A DNA stretch of 64,000 nt from positions 734,882 to 798,881 of the forward strand of contig NZ_VTOY01000001.1 of NCBI RefSeq assembly GCF_008271295.1. The letters are read 5' to 3'. This DNA is from Pseudoselenomonas ruminis (GTDB taxonomy: Bacteria; Bacillota; Negativicutes; Selenomonadales; Selenomonadaceae). Below are positions 9,169 to 16,891 of the stretch, piece after piece. The stretch's first letter is position 1. The number at the start of each line of letters is the position of its first letter. Under the pieces are notes generated by a model, which did no database searches, was not told the DNA's origin, and saw only the letters and a program-made list of their open reading frames with translations. The position numbers and the translations under genes were made by a program.

Positions 9169-9957
9169 TCATCGTTGAAGCAAATCCGCCGGTTTCACCA
9201 GCTGATGCCTGTACCGCTTGCGGCCCTTTGTCTGCTCACCATAATTGATAGCCTCAGTAGGACAGATATGCAAACAGCCCAAGCACTCCACACAATCCTG
9301 CTGCCAAATAGGCTGTCCCTGAGGGCGCAGGATATTTCCCTTGGGGCAAATCCGCTCGCAAAGCCCGCAGGACGTACACACTTCCTTATCGCACTGAAAA
9401 TTTTCTGCAATTTCCTGCTGTCTTGCCTTCCACTTATCATGATAACCTGCACAGAATTTCCTGAGCAGCTGCCAGGTCTCATGCTGTTCCCGGGTTCCGA
9501 TGGCACTGGCGATTTTCTTCAGCTTCCGCTCTGCCAGCCACGCTCTCACCGCTATCTGCCAATCGGCTGCAATATCACGCCAGGGAATATAGTTGGACAC
9601 CAACCGCACATACCAGGCAGCCTGCAGCTGCTGATTCTTTTCCTGCAATATCTTTGCCGCATCCACAAAAGGCCTGCCCCAATAAGGCACACCACAGGTA
9701 GCGATGGCAAAAATATACGGAGATTCTAGAATCGTAAGCTTATGCAAAAACTCCTCCACCTGCAATGGCAGACCGAAGTAATGCATCGGAAATACAAAAC
9801 CTACACAATCTGCCTTGGCCTCCGGCTTATCCTCCTGTATGGCTTGGACGATGGAACGTATCTCAACACCATTAATAGCCTGCTGTAATTCCCGGGCTAC
9901 ATACAAGGAGTTGCCGGTTGCCGAATAATAGTAAATTACCGTACGAATTTCTCTCAC
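9169..9957 (-). CDS. EFR1-type flavodoxin-ferredoxin fusion
   Basis: 262 aa. An N-terminal flavodoxin-like domain (YYYSATGNSLYVA) is followed by two 4Fe-4S binding motifs: Cys194/197/200/204 and Cys222/225/228/232. This is the EFR1 ferredoxin family, presumed cytoplasmic electron carriers. The only available start is a GTG at 9957 with TGAGG almost touching it, so the true start is not well supported and could lie further inside. Confidence 0.9.
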   Translation of the reverse strand: MREIRTVIYYYSATGNSLYVARELQQAINGVEIRSIVQAIQEDKPEAKADCVGFVFPMHYFGLPLQVEEFLHKLTILESPYIFAIATCGVPYWGRPFVDAAKILQEKNQQLQAAWYVRLVSNYIPWRDIAADWQIAVRAWLAERKLKKIASAIGTREQHETWQLLRKFCAGYHDKWKARQQEIAENFQCDKEVCTSCGLCERICPKGNILRPQGQPIWQQDCVECLGCLHICPTEAINYGEQTKGRKRYRHQLVKPADLLQR

Positions 9958-10040
9958 CTCATTTTACCGATTCATTTATACCTACGGATATTATACCTCT
10001 GCCCGTTATTTCTTTCTACCTTGCCTGAAATCCCCGACAT

Positions 10041-10138
10041 TCATGACGGTCACTGGCACCATCGGCAAATGCCTTTGCTAGTAAATCCGTATTGCCTCCC
10101 TTTCGGTTGCTGCCCACCAAAATCACTATCCTGCTCAT
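10041..10138 (-). pseudogene. 5' fragment of an iron-sulfur flavoprotein gene
   Basis: The ATG at 10138 and the first 32 codons (MSRIVILVGSNRKGGNTD...) match the intact gene at 16330-16869 almost residue for residue, and the similarity extends into the ribosome site region upstream. After SDRHE the homology stops, so this is a leftover of a duplicated or recombined copy. Confidence 0.85.
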
Positions 10139-10163
10139 TCTAAGCCCTCCCATCATCCGCAAG

Positions 10164-10842
10164 CTATACCAAATAGCAAACCTGATATTTAAATAAGGAT
10201 TTTACACCTTCCCCCCCTGCGTCAACAATTGAAGTTTTCCGGTAAAATTTGCCATAAAGGCTATAAAGCTGGTTGCCCTTTGCTTCCCTCACCGCATCCG
10301 TACGAAGTATACCTGCCCCCTTGAAGAGCTTGTCGCTGTATTCATAGATAAACTCCATGCCATCCATAAGCCGGATGCGTTCCAGCCCTTCTCCATTGTC
10401 AATGGATTCGGCGCAGTATACCAGCGGCCCTCTTTGTACAGCCAGCCGTCCAATGTCTTCCCGCACTTCCGGTGCTGCCTGATAAAGGGTGGCCTCCATG
10501 GGAACTTCCAAAGTAATCTTGTCATCCTTATGCCAGTTCCTGCGCACTGTTACATAGCCATTTTGCTTTTCTTCCTTTATTGCACTGCCATTTACGGCAA
10601 TCTTATAAGTCTTTGCCCAGGAGGGAATCCTCAGGGCTATCCCGTATCGGCCATCCGCTTTGGTGGCCAGCTCCACGTTGCCTTCCCAGGGAAACTGGCT
10701 TCTCATGGATAGTTCCACCGTTTTATCGCCCAGGGAAATCTCTGCTTCAGAACCAACATACAAATCCACATAGACGGTATCATCACCGACTGTATAGATA
10801 TACTCATTGAGCGAACTGATCAGGCGGGCCAGGTTTTCCCTT
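10164..10842 (-). pseudogene. C-terminal remnant of a GH127-type glycosidase
   Basis: About 225 codons matching the C-terminal part of DUF1680/GH127 (beta-L-arabinofuranosidase family): LARLISSLNEYIYT, YVDLYVGSEAEI and LAVQRGPLVYCAES are typical. The N-terminal two thirds, including the catalytic region, are missing. At about 10842 the sequence passes directly into a GPH transporter gene in another frame, so a deletion has joined the two. GH127 enzymes act on arabinofuranosides, often next to GPH symporters. Confidence 0.8.
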
Positions 10843-11526
10843 AATCGCCCGGATGCTATCCTTGATGGGAATCCGTTTGATCTTCTCCACATTCACTTCT
10901 CGCAGATTTCGGAAAGCTACAAATAAGAGCACCGCGGCAATCACGCCGAAAAATGCCAGTGTCATGGAAAAGCCCAGCTGGTCATTGCCACCACCAAAGT
11001 AAGCCACCAAAGGCAGGGTGAAGGTCATGCAGATAAACGCCCCAACATTGCCCCCCACCATGCGAAAGGTGTTGAGAACCACTCGTTCCTCCGAGTTATG
11101 GGACAGATTCGGCAATATGGAGGTAATCGCCGTCTGTATCCCTGTGTAGATAACACCCGCCGCAATATAAGTAACCGCTGCATAAGCCACCTTTGCCGTA
11201 CCGCTTAAATCTGGCGTGGTAAAGGTCAGCCACATAAACACGGCAAAGGGCACGCACAGCCATAGAAAGTATGGTCTGCTCTGGCCGTACTTGGTTTTCG
11301 TATGATCTACGATAAAGCCCCATAACGGCGCATCAATGGCATCCAGCAATCGGGTTGCCAACAGCAGCGTACCGGTAACAGCTACGGACAAGCCAAATAC
11401 ATCCGTATAGAAATAGAGCAAAAAAGACCCGATTATACAATATAGCAGGTTCCCACATCCATCCGTAAGCGCATAACTTAAACGGCCCCGCAGTTCTGTT
11501 TTCCCCGTGACCTTATCCTCAGACAT
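10843..11526 (-). pseudogene. Truncated GPH-family sugar:cation symporter
   Basis: About 228 genuine residues of a glycoside-pentoside-hexuronide symporter (normally about 450): LSYALTDGCGNLLY and LLLATRLLDAIDAPLWGF are diagnostic. GGAGGAG precedes the ATG at 11526. The reading frame continues past the deletion junction to a stop at 10804, adding a short foreign tail. Half the helices are missing, so it is unlikely to transport. Confidence 0.85.
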
Positions 11527-11719
11527 TAAAACTCCTCCTTCCGATTCTCCAAAATAAAAATTTTGACGCGTCTTCTTCATGCTTTTATTATAAGTTCCCA
11601 TCCCCTTCCGAGATAGTCAGTCCGTTTGCGACTTATAGGAGAAAATTGACCACAGGAGGTAGTCCGAAAGGTATCTAATCTTCTCGTGTCCGCCCCTTCC
11701 CTACCTGATTGTCGGCGGC

Positions 11720-12544
11720 ATGTCCACTTTTCGCAGTGGCGACCGCCATCTCCGCCGAACGCTTCCCCATACCTTTGACCTCATTTACGTTCACCAGGGA
11801 GAACTCTTCATGGAAGAAGACGGCCAGCAGTTTACGGTTACCACAGGACAGTTCCTCATTTTGCCGCCCAACAGGCTTCATCGGGGCACTAAAGCCTGCC
11901 GTACCGAAACCATCTTCCACTGGCTGCACTTTTATACTACCGGAAGTTTTTCCTGCTCTGAGACCCCAGTCCGCGATTCCAATGTCATCCAGAAAAGCTC
12001 CCAGCAGTTTGAAAAGAAGCCCTTCCACATCTCACTGCCCCAGTACGGAGCCATCCTGAAAGAACTTCAGCCCAACATGCTGGACATCATGGAGCAAATC
12101 ACCCAGGTTCGCATCGACCGCAAGGAAAACAGCAAACGCTTTTCGGATAACACCATTCCCCAATTAAAACTCCAGCAGCTTTTCTTCACCCTTCTTGCCT
12201 ACATTGGCGAATCAAGTGCGGAAATACAATCCCACGATGCAGCAGCCGAAATCTTTGCCTTTCTGAACGATCACTACAAAGAAAACCTTTGCCTTACCGA
12301 TATAGCCGAACACTTCTCTTTCCATCCATCATATGTGATCCGCCTCCTGAAAAAACGCTATCAGAAAACACCGGGGCAGATTATCCAGCAGCTGCGACTG
12401 GAAAAAGCCGCTCAGCTTCTCATAACCAGCAATTCATCCATCCAAACAATCGCCTACGAGACCGGCTTTAACGATGGCGGCTATTTCACCCGGCTTTTCA
12501 AGCGGCATTATGGCGTAACACCTCACCAATGGCGCAATCGATAG
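11720..12544 (+). CDS. AraC-family transcriptional regulator
   Basis: 274 aa: an N-terminal cupin-like sensing domain (LIYVHQGELFMEEDGQ) and a C-terminal pair of helix-turn-helix motifs (LTDIAEHFSFHPSYV and IAYETGFNDGGYFTRLF). It is divergent from the GPH/GH127 remnant and was probably its activator. The ATG at 11720 lacks a ribosome site; AGGAGG at about 11655 is followed by no in-frame ATG, GTG or TTG, and the likely native N terminus (..PYLIVGG before the Met) is upstream. The start may have decayed along with the target operon. Confidence 0.85.
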   Translation: MSTFRSGDRHLRRTLPHTFDLIYVHQGELFMEEDGQQFTVTTGQFLILPPNRLHRGTKACRTETIFHWLHFYTTGSFSCSETPVRDSNVIQKSSQQFEKKPFHISLPQYGAILKELQPNMLDIMEQITQVRIDRKENSKRFSDNTIPQLKLQQLFFTLLAYIGESSAEIQSHDAAAEIFAFLNDHYKENLCLTDIAEHFSFHPSYVIRLLKKRYQKTPGQIIQQLRLEKAAQLLITSNSSIQTIAYETGFNDGGYFTRLFKRHYGVTPHQWRNR

Positions 12545-12570
12545 TTTTTTCATCACTGCGTCCCAATAAA

Positions 12571-12620
12571 TTGACATATGTCAAAAAGTCATGCTATAAT
12601 TTCATTAAGACATATGTCAA
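12571..12620 (+). promoter_or_regulatory. Promoter and paired operators of the DUF134 gene
   Basis: TTGACA (12571-12576), 18-bp spacer, TATAAT (12595-12600). The palindrome TTGACATATGTCAA (12571-12584) overlaps the -35 box, and a second AAGACATATGTCAA (12607-12620) lies between the -10 box and the ribosome site. Two copies of one palindrome bracketing the start of transcription indicate repression, probably by the HTH protein encoded next. Confidence 0.8.
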
Positions 12621-12636
12621 AAAACGGAGGCTAACG

Positions 12637-13377
12637 ATGAGCAGACCATTAAAAAAACGCCGTATCGGCGGGCTCCCCCCCTGCACACATTTTGTTCCGC
12701 AGGAAGCAACGGAAGCACCCGAAGTTACCATCTCACTAGAAGAATATGAGTGCATCCGTCTACTTGATTACCTGGGCATGACCCAGGAAGAATGCGCCAA
12801 ACAAATGGGAGTAGCCCGCACAACGGTACAGGCTCTTTATCTAGCAGCCCGCAGACGCATCGCCGGCTGTCTGGTGGAAGGCCGCCCATTGGTCATTCGC
12901 GGCGGAAATTTTGAACTCTGCCCGGCTTGTCAGCACAGCCCCCATCCAGTCCGAGCAGCTATGCAGAAAGGAAGTAACCAACCTATGAAACTTGCAGTTA
13001 CCTATGACAACGGCCAGATTTTCCAGCATTTTGGCCACACGGAGACCTTCAAAGTTTATACCATTGAAAACAATGCGATTCAGGAATCCCATGTAATTTC
13101 CAGCAACGGTGCCGGCCACGGTGCTTTGGCTACCCTGCTGCAGGAAGAAAACATCAACACCCTGATTTGCGGTGGTATTGGCGGCGGTGCTCAGAACGCA
13201 CTGGCTCAGGCAGGCATTACCCTGTATGGCGGTGTTCAGGGTGACGCTGATGCAGCGGTACAGGATTTCTTAGCGGGAAAACTGGCTTACGACCCGGCCG
13301 TTCACTGCGACCATCACAGCCACGGCGAAAGCCATAGCTGTGGCAGTCATGGCTGCGGCAGCCACAGTTGCCACTAA
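12637..13377 (+). CDS. DUF134 HTH protein fused to NifX/NafY-like domain
   Basis: 246 aa; start at 12637 behind GGAGG. Residues 1-100 are a DUF134 DNA-binding domain (RPLKKRRIGGLPPCTHF, then a sigma-70-like HTH LGMTQEECAKQMGVARTTV). Residues about 113-218 resemble the dinitrogenase FeMo-cofactor biosynthesis fold (LAVTYDNGQIFQHFGHTETFKVY). A His/Cys-rich tail (CDHHSHGESHSCGSHGCGSHSCH spread over the last 25 residues) suggests metal binding. It probably senses a metal or Fe-S state and autoregulates through the palindromes upstream. Nitrogenase is not implied; these proteins occur widely in anaerobes. Confidence 0.88.
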   Translation: MSRPLKKRRIGGLPPCTHFVPQEATEAPEVTISLEEYECIRLLDYLGMTQEECAKQMGVARTTVQALYLAARRRIAGCLVEGRPLVIRGGNFELCPACQHSPHPVRAAMQKGSNQPMKLAVTYDNGQIFQHFGHTETFKVYTIENNAIQESHVISSNGAGHGALATLLQEENINTLICGGIGGGAQNALAQAGITLYGGVQGDADAAVQDFLAGKLAYDPAVHCDHHSHGESHSCGSHGCGSHSCH

Positions 13378-13394
13378 TACCAACGATAAGACCC

Positions 13395-13430
13395 AAAGGT
13401 GCCCGACGATTTTGTTTGGGCACCTTTTTT
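13395..13430 (+). terminator. Hairpin between DUF134 and DUF1847 genes
   Basis: Stem AAAGGTGCCC (13395-13404) with GGGCACCTTT (13418-13427) and T6. No obvious promoter follows, so it may act as an intra-operon attenuator. Confidence 0.85.
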
Positions 13431-13460
13431 GCCAAGCGAATAGTTTTAGGAGGTTTTACT

Positions 13461-14066
13461 ATGAAAGCGGATTGTGCCAATTGTCACTCCCATGCCTGCT
13501 ACACAAAAGGAACAAACTGCACCGGCATCGACCGGGAAACGATTCTTGCCGCCTACGATGAGGAAGAGCGCCGCATTATGAAAGCTGCTGCCTATGTCGA
13601 GGGAACCTTCTACAGCAACATCACCCGTCTGCAGGAAACAGCGGAATTTGCTAAAGCCATGGGCTATAAGAAGCTCGGCATGGCCTTTTGCATCGGTCTC
13701 AACGCCGAAGCCCGCTATATTGCCCGCTACTACGAGCAACAAGGTTTTACCTTTTACAGCGTCTGCTGCAAAAATTGCAGTTTCAACAAAAAAGAGCTTG
13801 GCCTAAAACAGGTCAAGCCCGAACTTACGCATGAAGCCATGTGCAATCCAAAATTCCAAGCCAGGATTCTAGCGGAAAAAGGCACAGAATTTTTCATCTC
13901 CTGCGGCCTCTGCGTGGGACATGATACCATATTTAATGCCAGCTGCCCCGGCCCTGTCACCACCTTAGTGGTAAAAGACCGGCTGCTGGCCCACAATCCT
14001 CTGGGTGCCATTTATTCCCGCTACTGGAAGCGGAAACTGGGAATTATGGATGAGGACGAAGTCTGA
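13461..14066 (+). CDS. DUF1847 cysteine-rich metal-binding protein
   Basis: 201 aa, start at 13461 with AGGAGG 9 nt upstream. The N terminus is MKADCANCHSHACY, and further Cys lie at CCKNCSF, CGLCVGHD and NASCPGP, the layout of DUF1847 proteins, which are predicted zinc or Fe-S binders of unknown function. It follows the DUF134/NifX-like gene after a hairpin and may be its target. Confidence 0.9.
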   Translation: MKADCANCHSHACYTKGTNCTGIDRETILAAYDEEERRIMKAAAYVEGTFYSNITRLQETAEFAKAMGYKKLGMAFCIGLNAEARYIARYYEQQGFTFYSVCCKNCSFNKKELGLKQVKPELTHEAMCNPKFQARILAEKGTEFFISCGLCVGHDTIFNASCPGPVTTLVVKDRLLAHNPLGAIYSRYWKRKLGIMDEDEV

Positions 14067-14068
14067 AG

Positions 14069-14149
14069 TCATTCATAGCCATGCTTTTGCAGCTGGAACG
14101 CCAGCAGCGCCCGTATGCGCTGTTCATCGTCTACTGCTAAAACCTTCAT
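14069..14149 (-). pseudogene. 26-codon start of a response-regulator gene
   Basis: With an AGAGGTGG ribosome site, ATG at 14149 opens MKVLAVDDEQRIRALLAFQL, the first strand and helix of a CheY-like receiver with its acidic DD pair, then stops after HGYE. The phospho-acceptor region and the rest are absent. Confidence 0.8.
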
Positions 14150-14167
14150 CGGCACCACCTCTTGGCA

Positions 14168-14413
14168 TCATTTGCATTCAAACCGGTATTTCTGCTCTGC
14201 CTGGGGATATTTCGCATGATCCACCTCGCTCATGAACATGGCTAGCGGCCGGCAGAATATGCCATAGTCCCCATAAAGCGCCTGATACACGCAGTACAGC
14301 TCCTCCGTTTCGGTATGGATCACCGGGCAGGCGATGATCTTGTAATCGTTGTGTTTGAAATGCTGCCATATCTCGCCCGCCTGCGGGATTGGCCGCCCAT
14401 ATTGTTTATCCAT
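14168..14413 (-). CDS. DUF1653 domain protein
   Basis: 81 aa. The block YGRPIPQAGEIWQHFKHNDYKI followed by ETEELYCVYQALYGDYGIFCRPL and MFMSEVD is the DUF1653 fold, a small soluble domain of unknown function that often stands alone. Its start overlaps the end of the YaiI gene by 8 nt, so translation is probably coupled. Confidence 0.85.
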   Translation of the reverse strand: MDKQYGRPIPQAGEIWQHFKHNDYKIIACPVIHTETEELYCVYQALYGDYGIFCRPLAMFMSEVDHAKYPQAEQKYRFECK

Positions 14414-14864
14414 CGGTTTCCTCCATAATCTTTTTCAGCAATCCTTCCAGTTTTGCCTGGTACTGTATATTATCTTCCACGGAGCGCTTCCGTGGCCCTT
14501 TCCAATGGCTTTTACTCGAGGCACGACGTGCCTTCTTCCCCAGATGGCGTTCCATCAGCAGCCGCTCGATATTTTCATTGGTATACTGCCAGCCATTCTG
14601 GTGAATAGCATACGCCTTCTTGCCCAAAGCCATGGCTGCCACTCCATAATCCTGCGTAACCACCAAATCGCCAGACCGGCAGCAATTGACCAGTGCAAAG
14701 TCCACCGCATCGGCTCCTGCGCCGATTATCTTTACCTCGCTATAAGCAGACTGCAGGATGTGATTGGTATCGCATAGCAAAACCACTGGCACCGAATATT
14801 TTGCCGCCACTTCTTCTGTTTCCTTGACCACCGGGCAGGCATCTGCATCGACAAATATTTTCAT
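14406..14864 (-). CDS. YaiI/YqxD (UPF0178) family protein
   Basis: 152 aa. MKIFVDADACPVVKETEEVA is the family hallmark; the PIN-like fold suggests a nuclease, but activity is unproven. The start ATGA overlaps the stop of the truncated exporter upstream by 4 nt. A close paralogue, extended by an MmcQ/YjbR-like half, lies at 59481-60209. Confidence 0.92.
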   Translation of the reverse strand: MKIFVDADACPVVKETEEVAAKYSVPVVLLCDTNHILQSAYSEVKIIGAGADAVDFALVNCCRSGDLVVTQDYGVAAMALGKKAYAIHQNGWQYTNENIERLLMERHLGKKARRASSKSHWKGPRKRSVEDNIQYQAKLEGLLKKIMEETDG

Positions 14865-15379
14865 AGCGAAGCTCCTTGTCTTGGATTTGCCAGGGCCAGC
14901 TTTTCTGCGGCGGTGGTGTTGCCGCCCAGCAGGCTGCCGCTGCGCATATTATCGGGATCAACCACGATGAGCAATACCCCAACGGTGGCCAGAACCACCG
15001 ACAACAAGCGGCTGAGATTGAACCGCTCATGGAGCAGCAGACAGCCAAAGACCACCATGAACGCCGGGGTAGCTGCTGTTATGACAGACCCCATTTGCGC
15101 AGAAGTCAGCATAGTGCCGGATTCCTGGGTGACAATCGACAAAGTGTTTCCCGTAAGGGCCGAAAGCAGGAGCAGTTTCCAGTCCTTGCGCTCGATCTTC
15201 CACGAGATTTTTTGCTGGTACATGAGAAATACCAAGGGGATAAGCGCCACACCATACCGCATCCAGACCAAGGCCACAGGCGTAATAACCCCTGTCGTCA
15301 GCCGGACGGCGATGAACATGGCGCCCCAGATACTGCCCGCCAGTGACAACAGTACCGAGCCGATAAGCAGATTACGCAA
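14861..15379 (-). pseudogene. Truncated EamA/DMT-family exporter
   Basis: 172 aa with five membrane helices and the family motifs AGSIWGAMFIAVRL and MTSAQMGSVITAATPAF. Intact EamA proteins have two such five-helix repeats (about 300 aa), and here the sequence breaks off after SGSLLGG. GAGGAGGG followed 6 nt later by TTG at 15379 supports that start. It may have lost function or act as a half transporter; decay is more likely given its surroundings. Confidence 0.75.
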
Positions 15380-15449
15380 TAGATCCCTCCTCCTTTGTTC
15401 CTCGATTATAACGCGTTGCTGGTATAAAGTAAATCCAGCCCACAGAAAC

Positions 15450-15494
15450 AGCCGGCAGGTTGACCAGTCAATTTGACCAGTCAACCTGCCGGCT
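15450..15494. repeat. 45-bp near-perfect palindrome containing two TTGACCAGTCAA units
   Basis: Arms AGCCGGCAGGTTGAC and GTCAACCTGCCGGCT enclose a tandem pair of TTGACCAGTCAA (15460-15471 and 15473-15484). There is no adjacent T run, so it is not a simple terminator. It lies upstream of the truncated exporter and shares its core with the arrays at 2560 and 12571. Confidence 0.75.
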
Positions 15495-15580
15495 TACAGA
15501 GAACTGCCACGAGCAGATATCACGTCACGCCGCCCCCGCACATCCACATTAAAAAGCCCGCGGAATCTTGCCGGCGTCAG
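15494..15580 (-). pseudogene. Internal fragment of a CoA-disulfide reductase-like gene
   Basis: The reading LTPARFRGLFNVDVRGRRDVI matches residues 62-82 of the intact enzyme at 20346-21998 (MTPAKFRGLFHVDV...). Only this short piece is present, abutting the MBL fragment at 15577. Confidence 0.7.
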
Positions 15581-15741
15581 GCCAGCCAGGCTGCCCCGGT
15601 ATGCCCGCAGTCGAAGAGGAACTTGCTCTCCGGGGTCTCGACGTAAAAGGAAAGGCCATGCTCCCCCTCCAGTTCCCAAGGCGTTTCCTCCACCCAATCA
15701 TCAATCAGGACCCTTAACGTATATTTTGCTTCATATGCCAT
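15577..15741 (-). pseudogene. N-terminal fragment of an MBL-fold hydrolase
   Basis: 54 codons from ATG at 15741 with GGAGG upstream. GLSFYVETPESKFLFDCGHT resembles the first strands of the MBL hydrolases related to the dihydropterin phosphate synthase family. It stops after GAAWLA, before the HxHxDH metal site. Confidence 0.7.
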
Positions 15742-15924
15742 GACAAATGCCTCCAATGGTAAATCAATATGTACACATCATAAAGCATACGCCCAAAGCT
15801 GTCCAGCTCAGGACTTCTGCCACCCGCGAATATCTTTGCTTTTCTCTTCCCGCTTCATTCCACTCCCTAACATCGCTATGCAGATCCTGCCAAGGGTCCA
15901 GGCAAGATTCCTGCCTCAGCTGAT

Positions 15925-15980
15925 TTGACATGTCAAAAAATCAAATCTCGGTTGACAGCCATCAGCCTATTTGCTAAAAT
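15925..15980 (+). promoter_or_regulatory. Promoter of SMR leader RNA 1, with palindrome
   Basis: TTGACA (15952-15957), 17-bp spacer, TAAAAT (15975-15980). A palindrome TTGACATGTCAA (15925-15936) lies just upstream. The same -35/spacer sequence recurs before copy 2 at 56856. Confidence 0.75.
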
Positions 15981-15984
15981 CAAT

Positions 15985-16098
15985 ACTCGTATCGGACGGC
16001 AAGCAATCGCCTGCTTGCCAGATAAGGTGTCCATAGACACCAGAACGGGTTATTCAGGCCAGATAAGATCGCATTCTTATCTGGCCTTATTTTTTTTC
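15985..16098 (+). ncRNA. Structured SMR leader RNA 1, probable guanidine riboswitch (class uncertain)
   Basis: Helix 1 GGCAAGC (15998-16004)/GCTTGCC (16013-16019); helix 2 GGTGTC (16026-16031)/GACACC (16036-16041); then AGAACGGGTTATTCA; then a terminator GGCCAGATAAG (16058-16068)/CTTATCTGGCC (16076-16086) with a T run. GCCAGATAAG occurs both after helix 1 and in the terminator arm, which allows alternative pairing. A second copy at 56890 keeps the loops and changes both sides of helix 1. The gene behind is an SMR exporter, the usual target of guanidine riboswitches; the layout looks closest to the mepA/guanidine-IV type, but this is from memory. Confidence 0.75.
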
Positions 16099-16115
16099 GA
16101 AAGGATTTTAAACAC

Positions 16116-16304
16116 ATGCTAAAAGGTTATCTTCTGCTCGCCATCGCTATCGCCCTGGAAATTGTTTCCACCTCTATGCTGAAAGCCTCCTGCGGTTTTA
16201 CCAAACTAATGCCCAGCGTTGCTTTCATAGCGGGAATGGGAACCTGTTTCTACATTTTTTCCAAATCCTTACTGTTGCTCCCCCTGGGCTTGCCCTGGGG
16301 ATAA
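16116..16304 (+). pseudogene. Truncated SMR-family exporter behind leader RNA 1
   Basis: 62 codons: MLKGYLLLAIAIALEIVSTS and ASCGFTKLMPSV are SugE/EmrE-type, with the essential membrane Glu14. The frame is lost after SLLLLPLG, about half the normal 105 aa, so two of four helices are missing. GAAAGGA precedes the ATG. The second copy at 57028 is cut at a different point. Confidence 0.85.
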
Positions 16305-16329
16305 TCCCCCTCATGGTACCACTGACATC

Positions 16330-16869
16330 TCAAGAAATGGTCTGTCCCAGCTTAAAAGCCTGCTGCAGGCTGTCTCCCTGCCGAACGTCTCCTTTTTCCT
16401 TGGCACCGCGCACCAGCACCGTACCGCCATCCTCTAAGTTGAAGAAGTTCAAGACCAGCTTATACTGCATGAGGATTGCATCAAATAGTTCCGGCAAGGT
16501 CGCGGCGCCAACCAGAATCATCGCCAATTTCCTGATATTGAACGCATCACGCCGCGGATTGTGCAGCCGGTCGATAATCGCCTTCAACTGAGCGCTAACC
16601 CCATAGAAATACACGGGCGAAGCAATGACCAAGATATCTGCCACTTTGAGCTTGTCATAAATCTGCTGCATATCATCCTGCTGAAAACAGGGATTCCCTT
16701 CCTTTTGGAAACAACTGTTACAGCCAATACAGGGCCCCACCTTATAATCGGCTACGGATATCAGCTCTACCTCATGACGGTCACTGGCACCATCTGCAAA
16801 GGCCTTTGCCAGTAAATCCGTATTGCCGCCTTTTCGATTGCTGCCCACCAAAACCACAATCCTGCTCAT
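16330..16869 (-). CDS. Iron-sulfur flavoprotein / NADPH-dependent FMN reductase family
   Basis: 179 aa flavodoxin-like fold. GSNRKGGNTDLLAKAF is the FMN phosphate loop, and Cys47/50/53/61 (CX2CX2CX7C) forms the compact 4Fe-4S motif of Isf-type proteins. It probably moves electrons between ferredoxin and a small acceptor. It ends near the SMR remnant on the other strand. A 5' fragment of a near-identical gene is at 10041-10138. Confidence 0.92.
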   Translation of the reverse strand: MSRIVVLVGSNRKGGNTDLLAKAFADGASDRHEVELISVADYKVGPCIGCNSCFQKEGNPCFQQDDMQQIYDKLKVADILVIASPVYFYGVSAQLKAIIDRLHNPRRDAFNIRKLAMILVGAATLPELFDAILMQYKLVLNFFNLEDGGTVLVRGAKEKGDVRQGDSLQQAFKLGQTIS

Positions 16870-16891
16870 TCTAAGTCCTCCCCTAAAATAT

